Shown piece after piece: positions 1 through 7,342 of a stretch of DNA of 11,541 bases. The DNA is from Actinomycetales bacterium (GTDB taxonomy: Bacteria; Actinomycetota; Actinomycetes; S36-B12). Both the position numbers and the translations under genes were made by a program. The stretch lies in assembly GCA_017849335.1 (NCBI GenBank), contig JAFIHP010000073.1:1-11541 (forward strand), read 5' to 3'. The notes beneath the pieces are model-generated. The model searched no databases. It saw only the letters and a program-made list of their open reading frames with translations, and had not been told where the DNA came from. Within the stretch, counting starts at the first letter, position 1. Every line of letters starts with the position of its first letter.

Positions 1-296
1 CCGCGGCCGAACTGCCTGCCGACTTCCCGTCCGAGTTCCCGCTTCCGGACGGCACGCTGATATCCGTCGTGCAGATGAATGGAGGCTGGACCCTCGGCTA
101 CGAGGCAGTCCAGGAGTCCGAGGTCGACCGACTCCTCGAGCACTTCACCTCGAACGGGTACGAGAAGGCGCTTGCGGTCACCGAAGCCACGGGGAAGTTG
201 TACTCGCTGATGAAGGACGAGTGGGTCGTGAGCCTGACGTGGGACGGATCCGGCGACACCAAGCCACTGGTCTACGGGATCAACAAGACGTCCTGA
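1..296 (+). CDS. C-terminal part of a small protein of unknown function (5' end outside window)
   Basis: An open frame enters from the left edge (first full codon at base 3) and stops with TGA at 294-296, giving about 97 visible residues. It begins with a Pro-rich stretch (LPADFPSEFPLPDGT) and continues as a mixed alpha/beta region ending YGINKTS. The Met at base 69 is probably internal, because the frame stays open and protein-like upstream of it. The Pro-rich segment just before a small globular domain resembles actinobacterial secreted proteins or lipoproteins with a low-complexity linker after the signal peptide, but the signal region is not in the window. I do not recognise a named family, and no function can be given. 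Its 3' end overlaps the 3' end of the convergent LuxR-type gene by 17 bases. Confidence 0.72.
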   Translation, partial: AAELPADFPSEFPLPDGTLISVVQMNGGWTLGYEAVQESEVDRLLEHFTSNGYEKALAVTEATGKLYSLMKDEWVVSLTWDGSGDTKPLVYGINKTS

Positions 297-2889
297 GCTC
301 GTCGAGCACCGCGCGGAGCTCGTCGCGGGAGGAGACGCCCAGCTTGCGGTAGACCGACTGGAGCTGGTTGTCGACGGTTCGTACCGAGATGCCGAGCCGT
401 GCTGCGATCTCACGGCTTCGCTCCCGAGCGGCGGCGGCCACCGCGATCTCGTATTCGCGGTCGGTGAGGGGCGGACTCTGGTTCGACTGGACCAGGGGCG
501 AGTCGACGCCGACGGCGATCGTCGATCCGAGCCTCTCGAGTCGGCGACGGTCCTCCGATCGCGGTCCCATCCGCAGCGCGAGGGCGATCGCATCGAGTGC
601 GGTCGGCGCCATGCCGGCGTCGGCGAGTCGACGGGCCGGCAGCGCGACAGCACCCGGCTGCCGGTCTCGCAGTGCGACCGCGAGATCGCGCAGGCTCGTG
701 TAGAGCACGAAGTCCGCCGGCAGCTCGCTGCAGATCGTCCCGAGCATCTCGGCCGCTCGTTCAGTGCGGCCCAGCCGGATGCACAGGCCGAGGCTGATCG
801 CGGCGACGACGCGGAAGCCGACATCGACAGCCCGGTGGGCTGCCTGGACGACGATGTCCTCGGCCCGCTCGGGCTGACCGACCGTGTGCGCCAACCATGC
901 CTCGCACTCGGCGACGAGGAGGGCCGCCTTCGGCTCGGCGCGCTGCCCGGGCTCCATCGACGCCAGCACGGCACGGGCGCGGTCCGGCTCGCCGCTCTTC
1001 GCCAGGATGTCCGCGTGCACGGCCAGCGCCAGGCCCAGCACTCCCATGACGTCGCGCCAACGACATTGGTCGACGGCGAGCAGCGACAGCCGGTGCGCCT
1101 CCGCCAGCCTGCCGTTGTAGTTGCGGTGCTCGGCGACGGTGCTCGTCCAGATCCCGACGCCGTCGCCGGAGTCACTGCGCCGGGCCTGGGCGAATGCGAG
1201 CGCCTTCTCGTGCTCGCCGGTCGACAGGAGGTGGATGTACTCGTTGAACCCGACCATCGCCGCGGCCGCCGGATCCAGCACACCCAGGCGTTCCTGCGCG
1301 GTGGCGAGCAGGGCGGCCGCGTCTCGGGCGGCCGTCGACCGCCCGCCCATGGACTCCGTCATGATCGACGCCATCGCCGATCGGACCGCCGCCTCCGGGA
1401 GCGAATCAGCGGCCGCCAGGTCGGTCGCGTGGTCGTGGACCTGGCCGAGGATCGCCCGCCACAGGCGAAGGTCCGCGTCGAGCGACACGGCGAGGTCCGG
1501 CGGGACGGTCCGATGGACCGCGTCGGCCTGTGCGACGGCCGCTTCCACGTCGAATCGACGGAACGCCAGGTGCTCACCTCGACGACCGGCGAGAAGCACC
1601 GCGTCCTCGGGGCGCCGAGCGAGCAGGTCGGCCCGTGCGTAGTGGGCGTCGGCGTCGTCCAGCGCTCCCAGGGCCGAGTGCGCGTTCGCGAGGTGGAGCG
1701 CCGTGGAGAAGCGCTCGGCCGGGGTGAGGTCCCCGAGCTCGGCCTCGCGGGCGATCACGACGGCGGCCTCCACGTCGCCGGTGGCGTACAGCCGGCCGGC
1801 CGCCCACGCGAGGTCGCTCGCGGCGGGCGGGGTGCTCGTCCGGCGCAGGAGCAGGATCCCCGACAGCCGATGCTCGGCGAGCCCGCTCGAGAGCAGGCAT
1901 GCCGCCGCTACGCGCGCGACCTCCTCACGGTCGGGGTCGTCGCGGAGAACATCGGCGAACAGGGGATGCGCGATGCGCAGGTGCGGATGCGCGGGTTCGC
2001 CCCCGGCCTCGGCCGTCACCAGGCCGAGGTCCACGAGCTGGTCGACGGTCGCCGCCCGTCCCGCGTCCGCGGCGACGAGAGCGCGCTCGATGGGCTGCGT
2101 CAGGGCGATCACGTGCAGGAGCCGCCGCTGGTCGGAGTCCAGGCCGGCGATCCGCGCGCCGACGGAGTCGAGCAGGCTGGCGGGGGTCGCGCCGTCGTCG
2201 ACCTCGACGGTCGACTCGCCGATCCGGACACTGCCGGCCCGGACAGCGCCTTCCACGAGCACGCGGACGTAGAGGGCGTTGCCGGCCGTCCGGTCGGTGA
2301 TGCGGACGACGTCCGCGTGACGCGGGCGCCTCCCGAACCGCGCCTCGAGCAGGCTGTCGACCTCGGCCGGTGTGAAGCCCGACAGGGAGTGCGTCGCCGC
2401 CAGCCCCTCGTCGAGCAGTCGCTGCAGCGGGCGCGGTAGCGGCTCGCCGAGGCGTGCCGTCAGGATCGTGGGGACACCGAACGCCCGCACCAGCTGGTAC
2501 ACCGCGCCGGACGAGACGTCGTCGAGCCAGGGAGCGTCGTCGACGAGGACGAGGCGCGCGGCGGGATCAGTTGCGAGTGCGCGGATCAGGGCCGGGAGGG
2601 CCGCTCCCGGGTCATCGTCGATCCCGAGTGCGGCCAGGGCCGGGGCCCACGCGGCGAGCGGTACCTGCTGGAGCTCGGGGAGGGCGATGACCCGCACGAT
2701 CTCGCGGCCCAGGTGCCTGGCGACGCTCTCGGCGAGCGTCGTCTTCCCGACGCCGGGCGGTCCGACGATGAGCTGTGCGCTGTACGTCGGTCCGGTCAGC
2801 CCGTCGGCGACGGGGGCAGTCTCGGTCGGCCGGAGGAGCAGGGGCCACGGAGACGTGCGATGTGCGCTGACCATGAGTCGAACCAGCAT
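280..2889 (-). CDS. LuxR-family transcriptional regulator with N-terminal AAA-type ATPase (LAL-like)
   Basis: The 869-residue protein has the layout of large ATP-binding LuxR regulators: an N-terminal P-loop ATPase, a long alpha-helical TPR-like middle, and a C-terminal DNA-binding domain. Walker A is GPPGVGKTT at residues 43-51 and Walker B is LVLVDD at 113-118. The last 62 residues (808-869) form the LuxR helix-turn-helix, with LTDREYEI, an IAARLGISVRTVDNQL recognition region and a YRKLGV end. Proteins of this type usually act as activators when a ligand or partner binds the ATPase/TPR part; the ligand here is unknown. Length fits the family (about 850-950). The start is uncertain: ATG at 2889 and ATG six codons in (2874) are both possible and neither has a clear ribosome binding site, so a leaderless or coupled start is plausible. 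It lies 42 bases downstream of the MMPL transporter gene on the same strand, so it may control that transporter or the wider cluster (inference). Confidence 0.93.
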   Translation of the reverse strand: MLVRLMVSAHRTSPWPLLLRPTETAPVADGLTGPTYSAQLIVGPPGVGKTTLAESVARHLGREIVRVIALPELQQVPLAAWAPALAALGIDDDPGAALPALIRALATDPAARLVLVDDAPWLDDVSSGAVYQLVRAFGVPTILTARLGEPLPRPLQRLLDEGLAATHSLSGFTPAEVDSLLEARFGRRPRHADVVRITDRTAGNALYVRVLVEGAVRAGSVRIGESTVEVDDGATPASLLDSVGARIAGLDSDQRRLLHVIALTQPIERALVAADAGRAATVDQLVDLGLVTAEAGGEPAHPHLRIAHPLFADVLRDDPDREEVARVAAACLLSSGLAEHRLSGILLLRRTSTPPAASDLAWAAGRLYATGDVEAAVVIAREAELGDLTPAERFSTALHLANAHSALGALDDADAHYARADLLARRPEDAVLLAGRRGEHLAFRRFDVEAAVAQADAVHRTVPPDLAVSLDADLRLWRAILGQVHDHATDLAAADSLPEAAVRSAMASIMTESMGGRSTAARDAAALLATAQERLGVLDPAAAAMVGFNEYIHLLSTGEHEKALAFAQARRSDSGDGVGIWTSTVAEHRNYNGRLAEAHRLSLLAVDQCRWRDVMGVLGLALAVHADILAKSGEPDRARAVLASMEPGQRAEPKAALLVAECEAWLAHTVGQPERAEDIVVQAAHRAVDVGFRVVAAISLGLCIRLGRTERAAEMLGTICSELPADFVLYTSLRDLAVALRDRQPGAVALPARRLADAGMAPTALDAIALALRMGPRSEDRRRLERLGSTIAVGVDSPLVQSNQSPPLTDREYEIAVAAAARERSREIAARLGISVRTVDNQLQSVYRKLGVSSRDELRAVLDELRTSC

Positions 2890-2910
2890 GCCAGGTCCGG
2901 GAGGGGCCGT

Positions 2911-2929
2911 CGCCCCCGCCTGCGGGGCG
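2911..2929 (-). terminator. GC-only hairpin just after the MMPL stop codon
   Basis: Arms CGCCCC (2911-2916) and GGGGCG (2924-2929) pair perfectly around a 7-base loop, three bases beyond the MMPL stop on the - strand. No U-rich tail follows, so this is not a classical intrinsic terminator. Tail-less GC hairpins are common after actinobacterial genes and may end, slow or stabilise the transcript. The next gene on this strand (LuxR type) starts only about 20 bases further on, so it may weaken rather than stop read-through. Confidence 0.3.
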
Positions 2930-2931
2930 GC

Positions 2932-5589
2932 TCAGTCGACGCTGATCTTCGGCAGCACCTTGCCCAGCCAGCGGGGGATCCACCAGTTGCCGCGGCCGAA
3001 CAGCGTCATCACGCTCGGCACGAGGATCAGGCGCACGATGAACGCGTCGACGATGACCGCGGACGCCAGCGCCACCCCGAAGAGCTTGATCGTGTCGACC
3101 GGCGACGGGATGAACGCGCTGAACACGCACGTCATGATCGACGCCGCGACTACCACGACGCGGCCGGATCCCGCGAGACCCTGTCGCACCGCCGTCCGGT
3201 TGTCGTTCCCGTGCTCCCACGACTCGCGCATGCGGGACACCAGGAAGACCTGGTAGTCCATCGACAGTCCGAACAAGATCGCGAACACCATGATCGGCAG
3301 GAACGGCAGGATCGGGCCGGTCCCGGTGATCCCCAGGAAGTCCGCGAGCCGGCCGATCTGGAACACCGACACCGTGATGCCCAGCGCGGCGGCGAACGAG
3401 AGCAGGCTGGTGATCGCCGCGGTCAGCGGGATCAGCAGCGATCGGAACAGCAGCATGAGCGCCAGGAATCCCAGTCCGACGACCAGGAGCAGGAACACCG
3501 GCAGCGCCTTGCCCAGCACGGAGGTGAAGTCCGTCGACACGGCCTGCGTGCCGCCGACGAATATCTTGATGTCGTGGTCGGCGGCCAGCTTCGGCGCCGT
3601 CGTCGAGCGGATGGTGTCGAGCAGGGTCGACGTCGACGGGTCCTGCGGCGAGGTCGTCGGGTAGACGACGATCGAGGTGACCTTCCCGTCCTCGCCGAAC
3701 AGGGACTTGTCCTGCGACACGAGCGGCATCATCTTCGAGTCGGGCAGCGTCCGGGCGACGCCGTCGGTGTCCTCGAGTGCGCGGATCGCCTCCTTCAGCC
3801 CGTCGACGTCGTCCTTCTTCGGGACCTGCACTGCGACGAAGAACGGCCCGTTCACGCCGGGTCCGAAGCCCTCGGCCATCAGGTCGAAGCCGTTGCGCAG
3901 CGGCGTTCCCTGGGCCTGCGTGCCGTCATCGGGGAAGCCCAGTCGCATCGACGTGGCCGGCCATGCCAGGACCCCGATCACGACCAGGGCCAGGACCATC
4001 GGCACCACCGGCGCCTTCTGCAGCAGCCGGCCGTAGGAGGACCAGCGGCTCGCGTCGGGGTCGAACGGCTTGAGGTGGCGGGCCCACGGCATGCGCAGTC
4101 CCAGCGCGTGCGTCCCGAGCAGCGACAGGAGGGCGGGCAGGAAGAGCAGGGCGGAGACCATCACCATGAGCACCGCGACGCCCGCCGCGACGGCGAGGCC
4201 GTCGAAGAACCGGATGTTGAGCACGAACATGCCCAGCAGCGCCATGATCACGGTGCTGCCGGCGAACAGCACCGCTCGCCCAGCGGTGCGCACCGCGATG
4301 GTCGCGGCCTCCTTCGGGGGCTTGCCGTCCTGCACGCCCTGGCGGAACCGGTTGAGGATGAACAGCGCGTAGTCGATGCCGACGCCCATGCCGATCATCG
4401 CGGCCAGGGTCGGTGCGAAGCTCGCGACATCCAGGAACCGGGCGACGACCACGACGAGCAGCTGGCCCGCCACGAGGCCGGTGATGGCGACGATGATCGG
4501 CAGCCCGGCGGCGACCAACGACCCGAACGCGATGAGCAGGATGATGATCGCGGCGAGCAGGCCGATGGCCTCGCTGTCCGGCGCCGGGGCGCCCGCGCCT
4601 TCGAGGGCAGAGCCCTGGGCGCCGACCTCGAGCGTGTCGGTGTTGGCCGCCTTGAGGATGTCGTAGATGGCGTCGGCCTCGCTCGACGAGAGCGTGGGCT
4701 TGGCGACGGTCAGGGTCGCGTAGGCGATCCGCTCGTCCTCGGAGACCTGGCTCGTGGCCCGCTCGCTGGCCTTCGCCGCGTCCTGCAGGGTCCGCAGGTC
4801 GGACTGGAACGCTGCCCAGTCCTTCTCCAGCTCCCCGACCTGTCCGGGGATGCGCTCGGCGGCCGTGGCCAGGCTCGACGGGTCCGCCTTCGCCAGTGCG
4901 TCCAACGTGTCGGCCGGGAGCTGGGCGACCTTGTCCAGACCGCCGAACGCCGCGGTGACCTTGTCCGCGTCGTCCTTCGTGAAGCCGGGGATCTTCTTCC
5001 AGTCGTCGGAGCTGATCGAGGCCAGTCCGTCGAGCAGCGGCTTGGGCGCGGAGGCGAGCTTCGCGACGGCCGGCAAGGCCGCGGCGACCTTGCCGAGCTG
5101 GGCGGCGTCCACCGACTCGACGGGGACGAGGCGGGCGAGCAGCGGCCCGACCTGCGCGAGCTGCTCCGGCGTCATGCGCGCGGCCTTCGCGACCTTCTCG
5201 TTCACCTTGTCCGTGACGACCTGCTCGAGGGTCTTGTGCTCGACCTTCGGGCAGTTCGGTCCGAAGTCCTTGCGGTACGGCCCGACGACGCACGTCACGT
5301 CCGGGAGGGCCGCGAGCTGCGCGAGGACCGGGTCGATCGCCTTGCGGGTCGCGTCGTCTGTCGCCTTCCCCTCGGCGGGCCGCCAGACGACGGTGACGGT
5401 CGTGTCGTCGGTCGGCTTGGTCGACAGCTTCTGCAGCATGTCCTGCGCGACCGTCGACTCGACGCCCGGCAGGGCGAAGCTGTTGTTGAACTCACCGCCC
5501 AGCGCCTTCGCGGCGCCCCCGATGGCGACAAGGATGACGAACCAGGCGATCAGTGCCCAGACAGGTCGACGTACGGCCCAGCTGCTCAT
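2932..5589 (-). CDS. MMPL/RND-family transporter
   Basis: This 885-residue integral membrane protein is an RND-superfamily transporter of the MmpL/YdfJ type, expected to export lipids or other hydrophobic compounds using the proton gradient. It shows the duplicated layout: TM1 at about 9-27, a large outer loop, a helix bundle from about 338 to 490, TM7 at about 526-545, a second loop, and a second bundle from about 690 to 870. Both halves keep the Asp-Tyr proton-relay pair in the matching helix: GIDYALF with D406/Y407 and SMDYQVF with D778/Y779, each followed by the usual NRFRQ or SRMRE motif. Loop 1 (about 30-338) is roughly twice loop 2, because of a helix-rich Leu/Ala/Lys segment at about 125-280; it also holds C100 and C113, a possible disulfide. 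The ATG at 5589 has an upstream GAGGAG, although the 11-base spacing is long. It lies 51 bases after the MFS gene and 42 bases before the LuxR-type gene. Substrate unknown. Confidence 0.95.
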   Translation of the reverse strand: MSSWAVRRPVWALIAWFVILVAIGGAAKALGGEFNNSFALPGVESTVAQDMLQKLSTKPTDDTTVTVVWRPAEGKATDDATRKAIDPVLAQLAALPDVTCVVGPYRKDFGPNCPKVEHKTLEQVVTDKVNEKVAKAARMTPEQLAQVGPLLARLVPVESVDAAQLGKVAAALPAVAKLASAPKPLLDGLASISSDDWKKIPGFTKDDADKVTAAFGGLDKVAQLPADTLDALAKADPSSLATAAERIPGQVGELEKDWAAFQSDLRTLQDAAKASERATSQVSEDERIAYATLTVAKPTLSSSEADAIYDILKAANTDTLEVGAQGSALEGAGAPAPDSEAIGLLAAIIILLIAFGSLVAAGLPIIVAITGLVAGQLLVVVVARFLDVASFAPTLAAMIGMGVGIDYALFILNRFRQGVQDGKPPKEAATIAVRTAGRAVLFAGSTVIMALLGMFVLNIRFFDGLAVAAGVAVLMVMVSALLFLPALLSLLGTHALGLRMPWARHLKPFDPDASRWSSYGRLLQKAPVVPMVLALVVIGVLAWPATSMRLGFPDDGTQAQGTPLRNGFDLMAEGFGPGVNGPFFVAVQVPKKDDVDGLKEAIRALEDTDGVARTLPDSKMMPLVSQDKSLFGEDGKVTSIVVYPTTSPQDPSTSTLLDTIRSTTAPKLAADHDIKIFVGGTQAVSTDFTSVLGKALPVFLLLVVGLGFLALMLLFRSLLIPLTAAITSLLSFAAALGITVSVFQIGRLADFLGITGTGPILPFLPIMVFAILFGLSMDYQVFLVSRMRESWEHGNDNRTAVRQGLAGSGRVVVVAASIMTCVFSAFIPSPVDTIKLFGVALASAVIVDAFIVRLILVPSVMTLFGRGNWWIPRWLGKVLPKISVD

Positions 5590-5600
5590 ATGCGATGTCT

Positions 5601-5606
5601 CTCCTC
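5601..5606 (-). promoter_or_regulatory. Ribosome binding site of the MMPL gene
   Basis: GAGGAG on the - strand lies 11 bases before the ATG at 5589. It supports that start, although the spacing is at the long end. It directly abuts a stem-loop (5608-5623) that could influence its accessibility. Confidence 0.5.
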
Positions 5607-5607
5607 G

Positions 5608-5630
5608 CCGACGCCCCCGTCGGTGGCGTC
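5608..5630 (-). promoter_or_regulatory. Two overlapping alternative stem-loops between MFS and MMPL genes
   Basis: The 51-base gap holds two 6-bp perfect inverted repeats that share bases and so exclude each other. One pairs CCGACG (5608-5613) with CGTCGG (5618-5623) around a CCCC/GGGG loop; the other pairs GACGCC (5610-5615) with GGCGTC (5625-5630) around a 9-base loop. On the - strand transcript they follow the MFS stop and end next to the MMPL ribosome binding site. There is no U-tract. The structures could act as a processing or termination point or tune MMPL translation; GC-rich sequence also forms such repeats by chance. Confidence 0.28.
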
Positions 5631-5640
5631 ATTCTCACGG

Positions 5641-6942
5641 TTACGCGGGCGTAGGCCGGTGAGCCGTGGATACGCGGCGCGTCGCCCGTGGGATCGCCAG
5701 GCACGCGAGGCCGGCGGCGATCGCCAGCGCACCGGCGAGCAGCCAGGCGGCCAGGTAGTCACCGGTGGCCGTCCGGATCGCACCGGACGCCAGCGCCGCC
5801 GCGGCCGCACCGATCATGTGCGCGGCGAAGACCCAGCCCAACACGATGGCGCCGCGGTCGGCACCGAACGCCGCGCGGCTCAGGGCGACGGTCGGCGGGA
5901 CTGTCGCCACCCAGTCGAGCCCGAAGAACACCATGACGACCAGGATCGGGGGAGCCACGTCAGGCCCGATGATGACCGGAAGGGCGAGCAGCGCGAGCCC
6001 GCGCAGGCAGTAGTAGACGACCAGCAGGTAGCGAGGGTCGAACCGATCGGTCAGCCAGCCGGACCCGGTCGTCCCGATGATGTCGAACACGCCGACGACG
6101 GCGAGCAGCCCCGCCGCGGTGGTCGCCCCCATCCCGTGGTCGTGCATCGCCGGGACGAAGTGCGTGCTGATGATGCCGTTGGTGGTCCACCCGCAGACGA
6201 AGAACGTGCCGGCGAGCAGCCAGAACACGCGCGACGCCGCCGCCGCGCGCAGGGTCGTGAGGGCCACGGCAGCAGCTCGCCAGCCGCTCCCGGTCGCGTT
6301 CTGCGCCGTCTCGTCCGCCGTCCGCTCCCCGGTCGCCCCGAACGGTCGCAGGCCGATCTGTGCCGGCCGGTCGCGCACCACGATCAGGACGAGCGGCACG
6401 AGTACGACGCACAGCACGGTGATCACGAGGGACGCGGACTGCCAGCCGCGATGCTCGACGAGCTGCGACAGGATCGGCAGGAAGATCAGCTGCCCGGTCG
6501 CGAACGCGGTGCCGAGAATCCCGAGCACGAGGCCCCGGTTCGTGGCGAACCACCGGTTCGCGATGAGCGCGGCCGTGACGAGGGCCGTGGACCCGACACC
6601 CAGCCCGACCAGGACGCCCCACAGCACGGTGAGCTGCCAGGCTGCCGTCATGAAGACCGTCAGGCCCGAGCCTGCGGCGATCAGGACGAGCGCCGTCGCC
6701 ATGATCGCCCGGATGCCGAACCGCTCCATGAGTGCGGCCGCGAACGGGGCCGTCAGGCCGTAGAGCACGAGGTTGACGGCGACGGCGATGCTCGTCGCGT
6801 CCCGGCTCCATCCGTACGACTCCTCCAGCGGGACGACCATGACGCCGAACGAGGACCGGAACGCCGCCGAGGCGAGCAGCACCAGGAAGGTGACGAGGAC
6901 GACCCACCACGCGCGGTGGATGCGGCCGAACCGACCGGTCAC
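5641..6942 (-). CDS. MFS transporter, monocarboxylate/oxalate-formate-like
   Basis: The product is a 433-residue major facilitator with about twelve hydrophobic helices in two halves, split by a polar cytoplasmic loop at about 189-240. The first helix starts near residue 12 and leads into SSFGVMVVPLEESYGW. The loop after TM6 begins with DRPAQIGLRPFG, and the second half carries STHFVPAMHDHG followed by a motif A-like GWLTDRFDPRYL. This pattern resembles the monocarboxylate/oxalate-formate branch of MFS, so an organic acid is a reasonable guess, but substrate cannot be read from sequence. I chose the GTG at 6942 because it overlaps the cupin stop (GTGA) and is followed at once by a transporter-like N-terminus. 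The same frame stays open to 7515, but that part overlaps the cupin gene and reads as Arg/Pro/Asp-rich shadow sequence. The TAA stop is at 5641-5643. Translation is probably coupled to the cupin gene. Confidence 0.92.
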   Translation of the reverse strand: MTGRFGRIHRAWWVVLVTFLVLLASAAFRSSFGVMVVPLEESYGWSRDATSIAVAVNLVLYGLTAPFAAALMERFGIRAIMATALVLIAAGSGLTVFMTAAWQLTVLWGVLVGLGVGSTALVTAALIANRWFATNRGLVLGILGTAFATGQLIFLPILSQLVEHRGWQSASLVITVLCVVLVPLVLIVVRDRPAQIGLRPFGATGERTADETAQNATGSGWRAAAVALTTLRAAAASRVFWLLAGTFFVCGWTTNGIISTHFVPAMHDHGMGATTAAGLLAVVGVFDIIGTTGSGWLTDRFDPRYLLVVYYCLRGLALLALPVIIGPDVAPPILVVMVFFGLDWVATVPPTVALSRAAFGADRGAIVLGWVFAAHMIGAAAAALASGAIRTATGDYLAAWLLAGALAIAAGLACLAIPRATRRVSTAHRPTPA

Positions 6943-7283
6943 GACGAGTCGGCGCTCGCCGTGAGCCAGACCTTCCGCAGCGGCTCGTCGATGATCCACG
7001 TCGTCGGCGTCCCGGCGGCGAGGACGCCCACCGTGCCCGGGCGCAACGTCAGGGTCGACCCGTCCGGCAGCTCGACGCGCCCCGAGCCCGACAGGACGAC
7101 GAACACCTCGTCCTGCTCGACGTCGGTCGAGGTCCCGACCGGGTGCTCCCAGACCCCGACCTCGCCGACGGTGGTGGAGGCGAGCCGGGCGACGCCGGTC
7201 CGGAGCGGGCCGTCGGGGCACTGGTCGTCCGCCAGGTCGGTCCAGTCCAGCGCGATGCCTGTCGCGTCGAAGGTGTGGTTCAC
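6939..7283 (-). CDS. Small cupin-domain protein (DUF861/ureidoglycine aminohydrolase-type cupin)
   Basis: A 114-residue single-domain cupin. Core features are GVWEHPVG, then DEVFVVLSGSGRVELPDG with its Gly-turn, LRPGTVGVLAAGTPTTW, and a final KVWLT strand. The motif matches the DUF861-like cupins (GvWe...dEf..lL.G...lpdG...l..G....aGtp..W), which lack the classical HxH metal site; only His in WEHP lies near that position. Such small cupins may bind sugar acids or small carboxylates or sense them, but no reaction can be assigned. The GTG at 7283 is preferred because GGCAGG lies 9 bases upstream; an ATG at 7292 (three codons longer) directly abuts that GGCAGG and would have no spaced ribosome binding site, though a leaderless start there is possible. 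The stop overlaps the MFS start by four bases, indicating a cupin-MFS operon. It is transcribed divergently from the GH67-like gene. Confidence 0.88.
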   Translation of the reverse strand: MNHTFDATGIALDWTDLADDQCPDGPLRTGVARLASTTVGEVGVWEHPVGTSTDVEQDEVFVVLSGSGRVELPDGSTLTLRPGTVGVLAAGTPTTWIIDEPLRKVWLTASADSS

Positions 7284-7292
7284 GCCCCGCAT

Positions 7293-7334
7293 CCTGCCGG
7301 ACCCGATTCACCCCGAGTGGATGAGTCCGGCAGG
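7293..7334. repeat. Perfect 10-bp inverted repeat in the divergent promoter region
   Basis: Arms CCTGCCGGAC (7293-7302) and GTCCGGCAGG (7325-7334) are exact reverse complements, separated by 22 bases. The spacer contains a weaker dyad, ATTCAC and GTGGAT (7306-7322, one mismatched pair). Each arm carries GGCAGG pointing outward, 9 bases before the cupin GTG and 8 bases before the GTG of the GH67-like gene, so the repeat supplies the likely ribosome binding site of both divergent genes. It could be the operator of a dimeric regulator controlling both directions, or only mirrored translation signals. I could not identify convincing -10/-35 boxes. Confidence 0.55.
7329..7334 (+). promoter_or_regulatory. 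Probable ribosome binding site of the GH67-like gene
   Basis: GGCAGG lies 8 bases before the GTG at 7343 and forms the outer part of the right arm of the 10-bp inverted repeat. It favours 7343 over the in-frame GTG five codons later (7358), which lacks such a site. Confidence 0.45.
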
Positions 7335-7342
7335 CTTCGCCC

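Noticed and set aside
295..325. Direct repeat of GAGCTCGTCG (295-304 and 316-325).
   Set aside because: It encodes the repeated Asp-Glu-Leu spaced by seven residues in the last helix of the LuxR DNA-binding domain, so protein structure explains it.
835..2439. Open frame of 534 codons on the + strand opposite the LuxR-type gene.
   Set aside because: Low-complexity composition and complete overlap with a clearly recognised protein; a shadow of GC-rich codon use.
3926..5293. Open frame of 455 codons on the - strand within the MMPL gene in another frame.
   Set aside because: Arg/Gly/Ala-rich shadow translation; the in-frame MMPL product has both conserved Asp-Tyr pairs and regular membrane helices.
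7240..7342. Search for -35/-10 promoter boxes between the divergent genes.
   Set aside because: Only weak partial matches (such as GTGAAT on the - strand) are present; none is good enough to report as a promoter.
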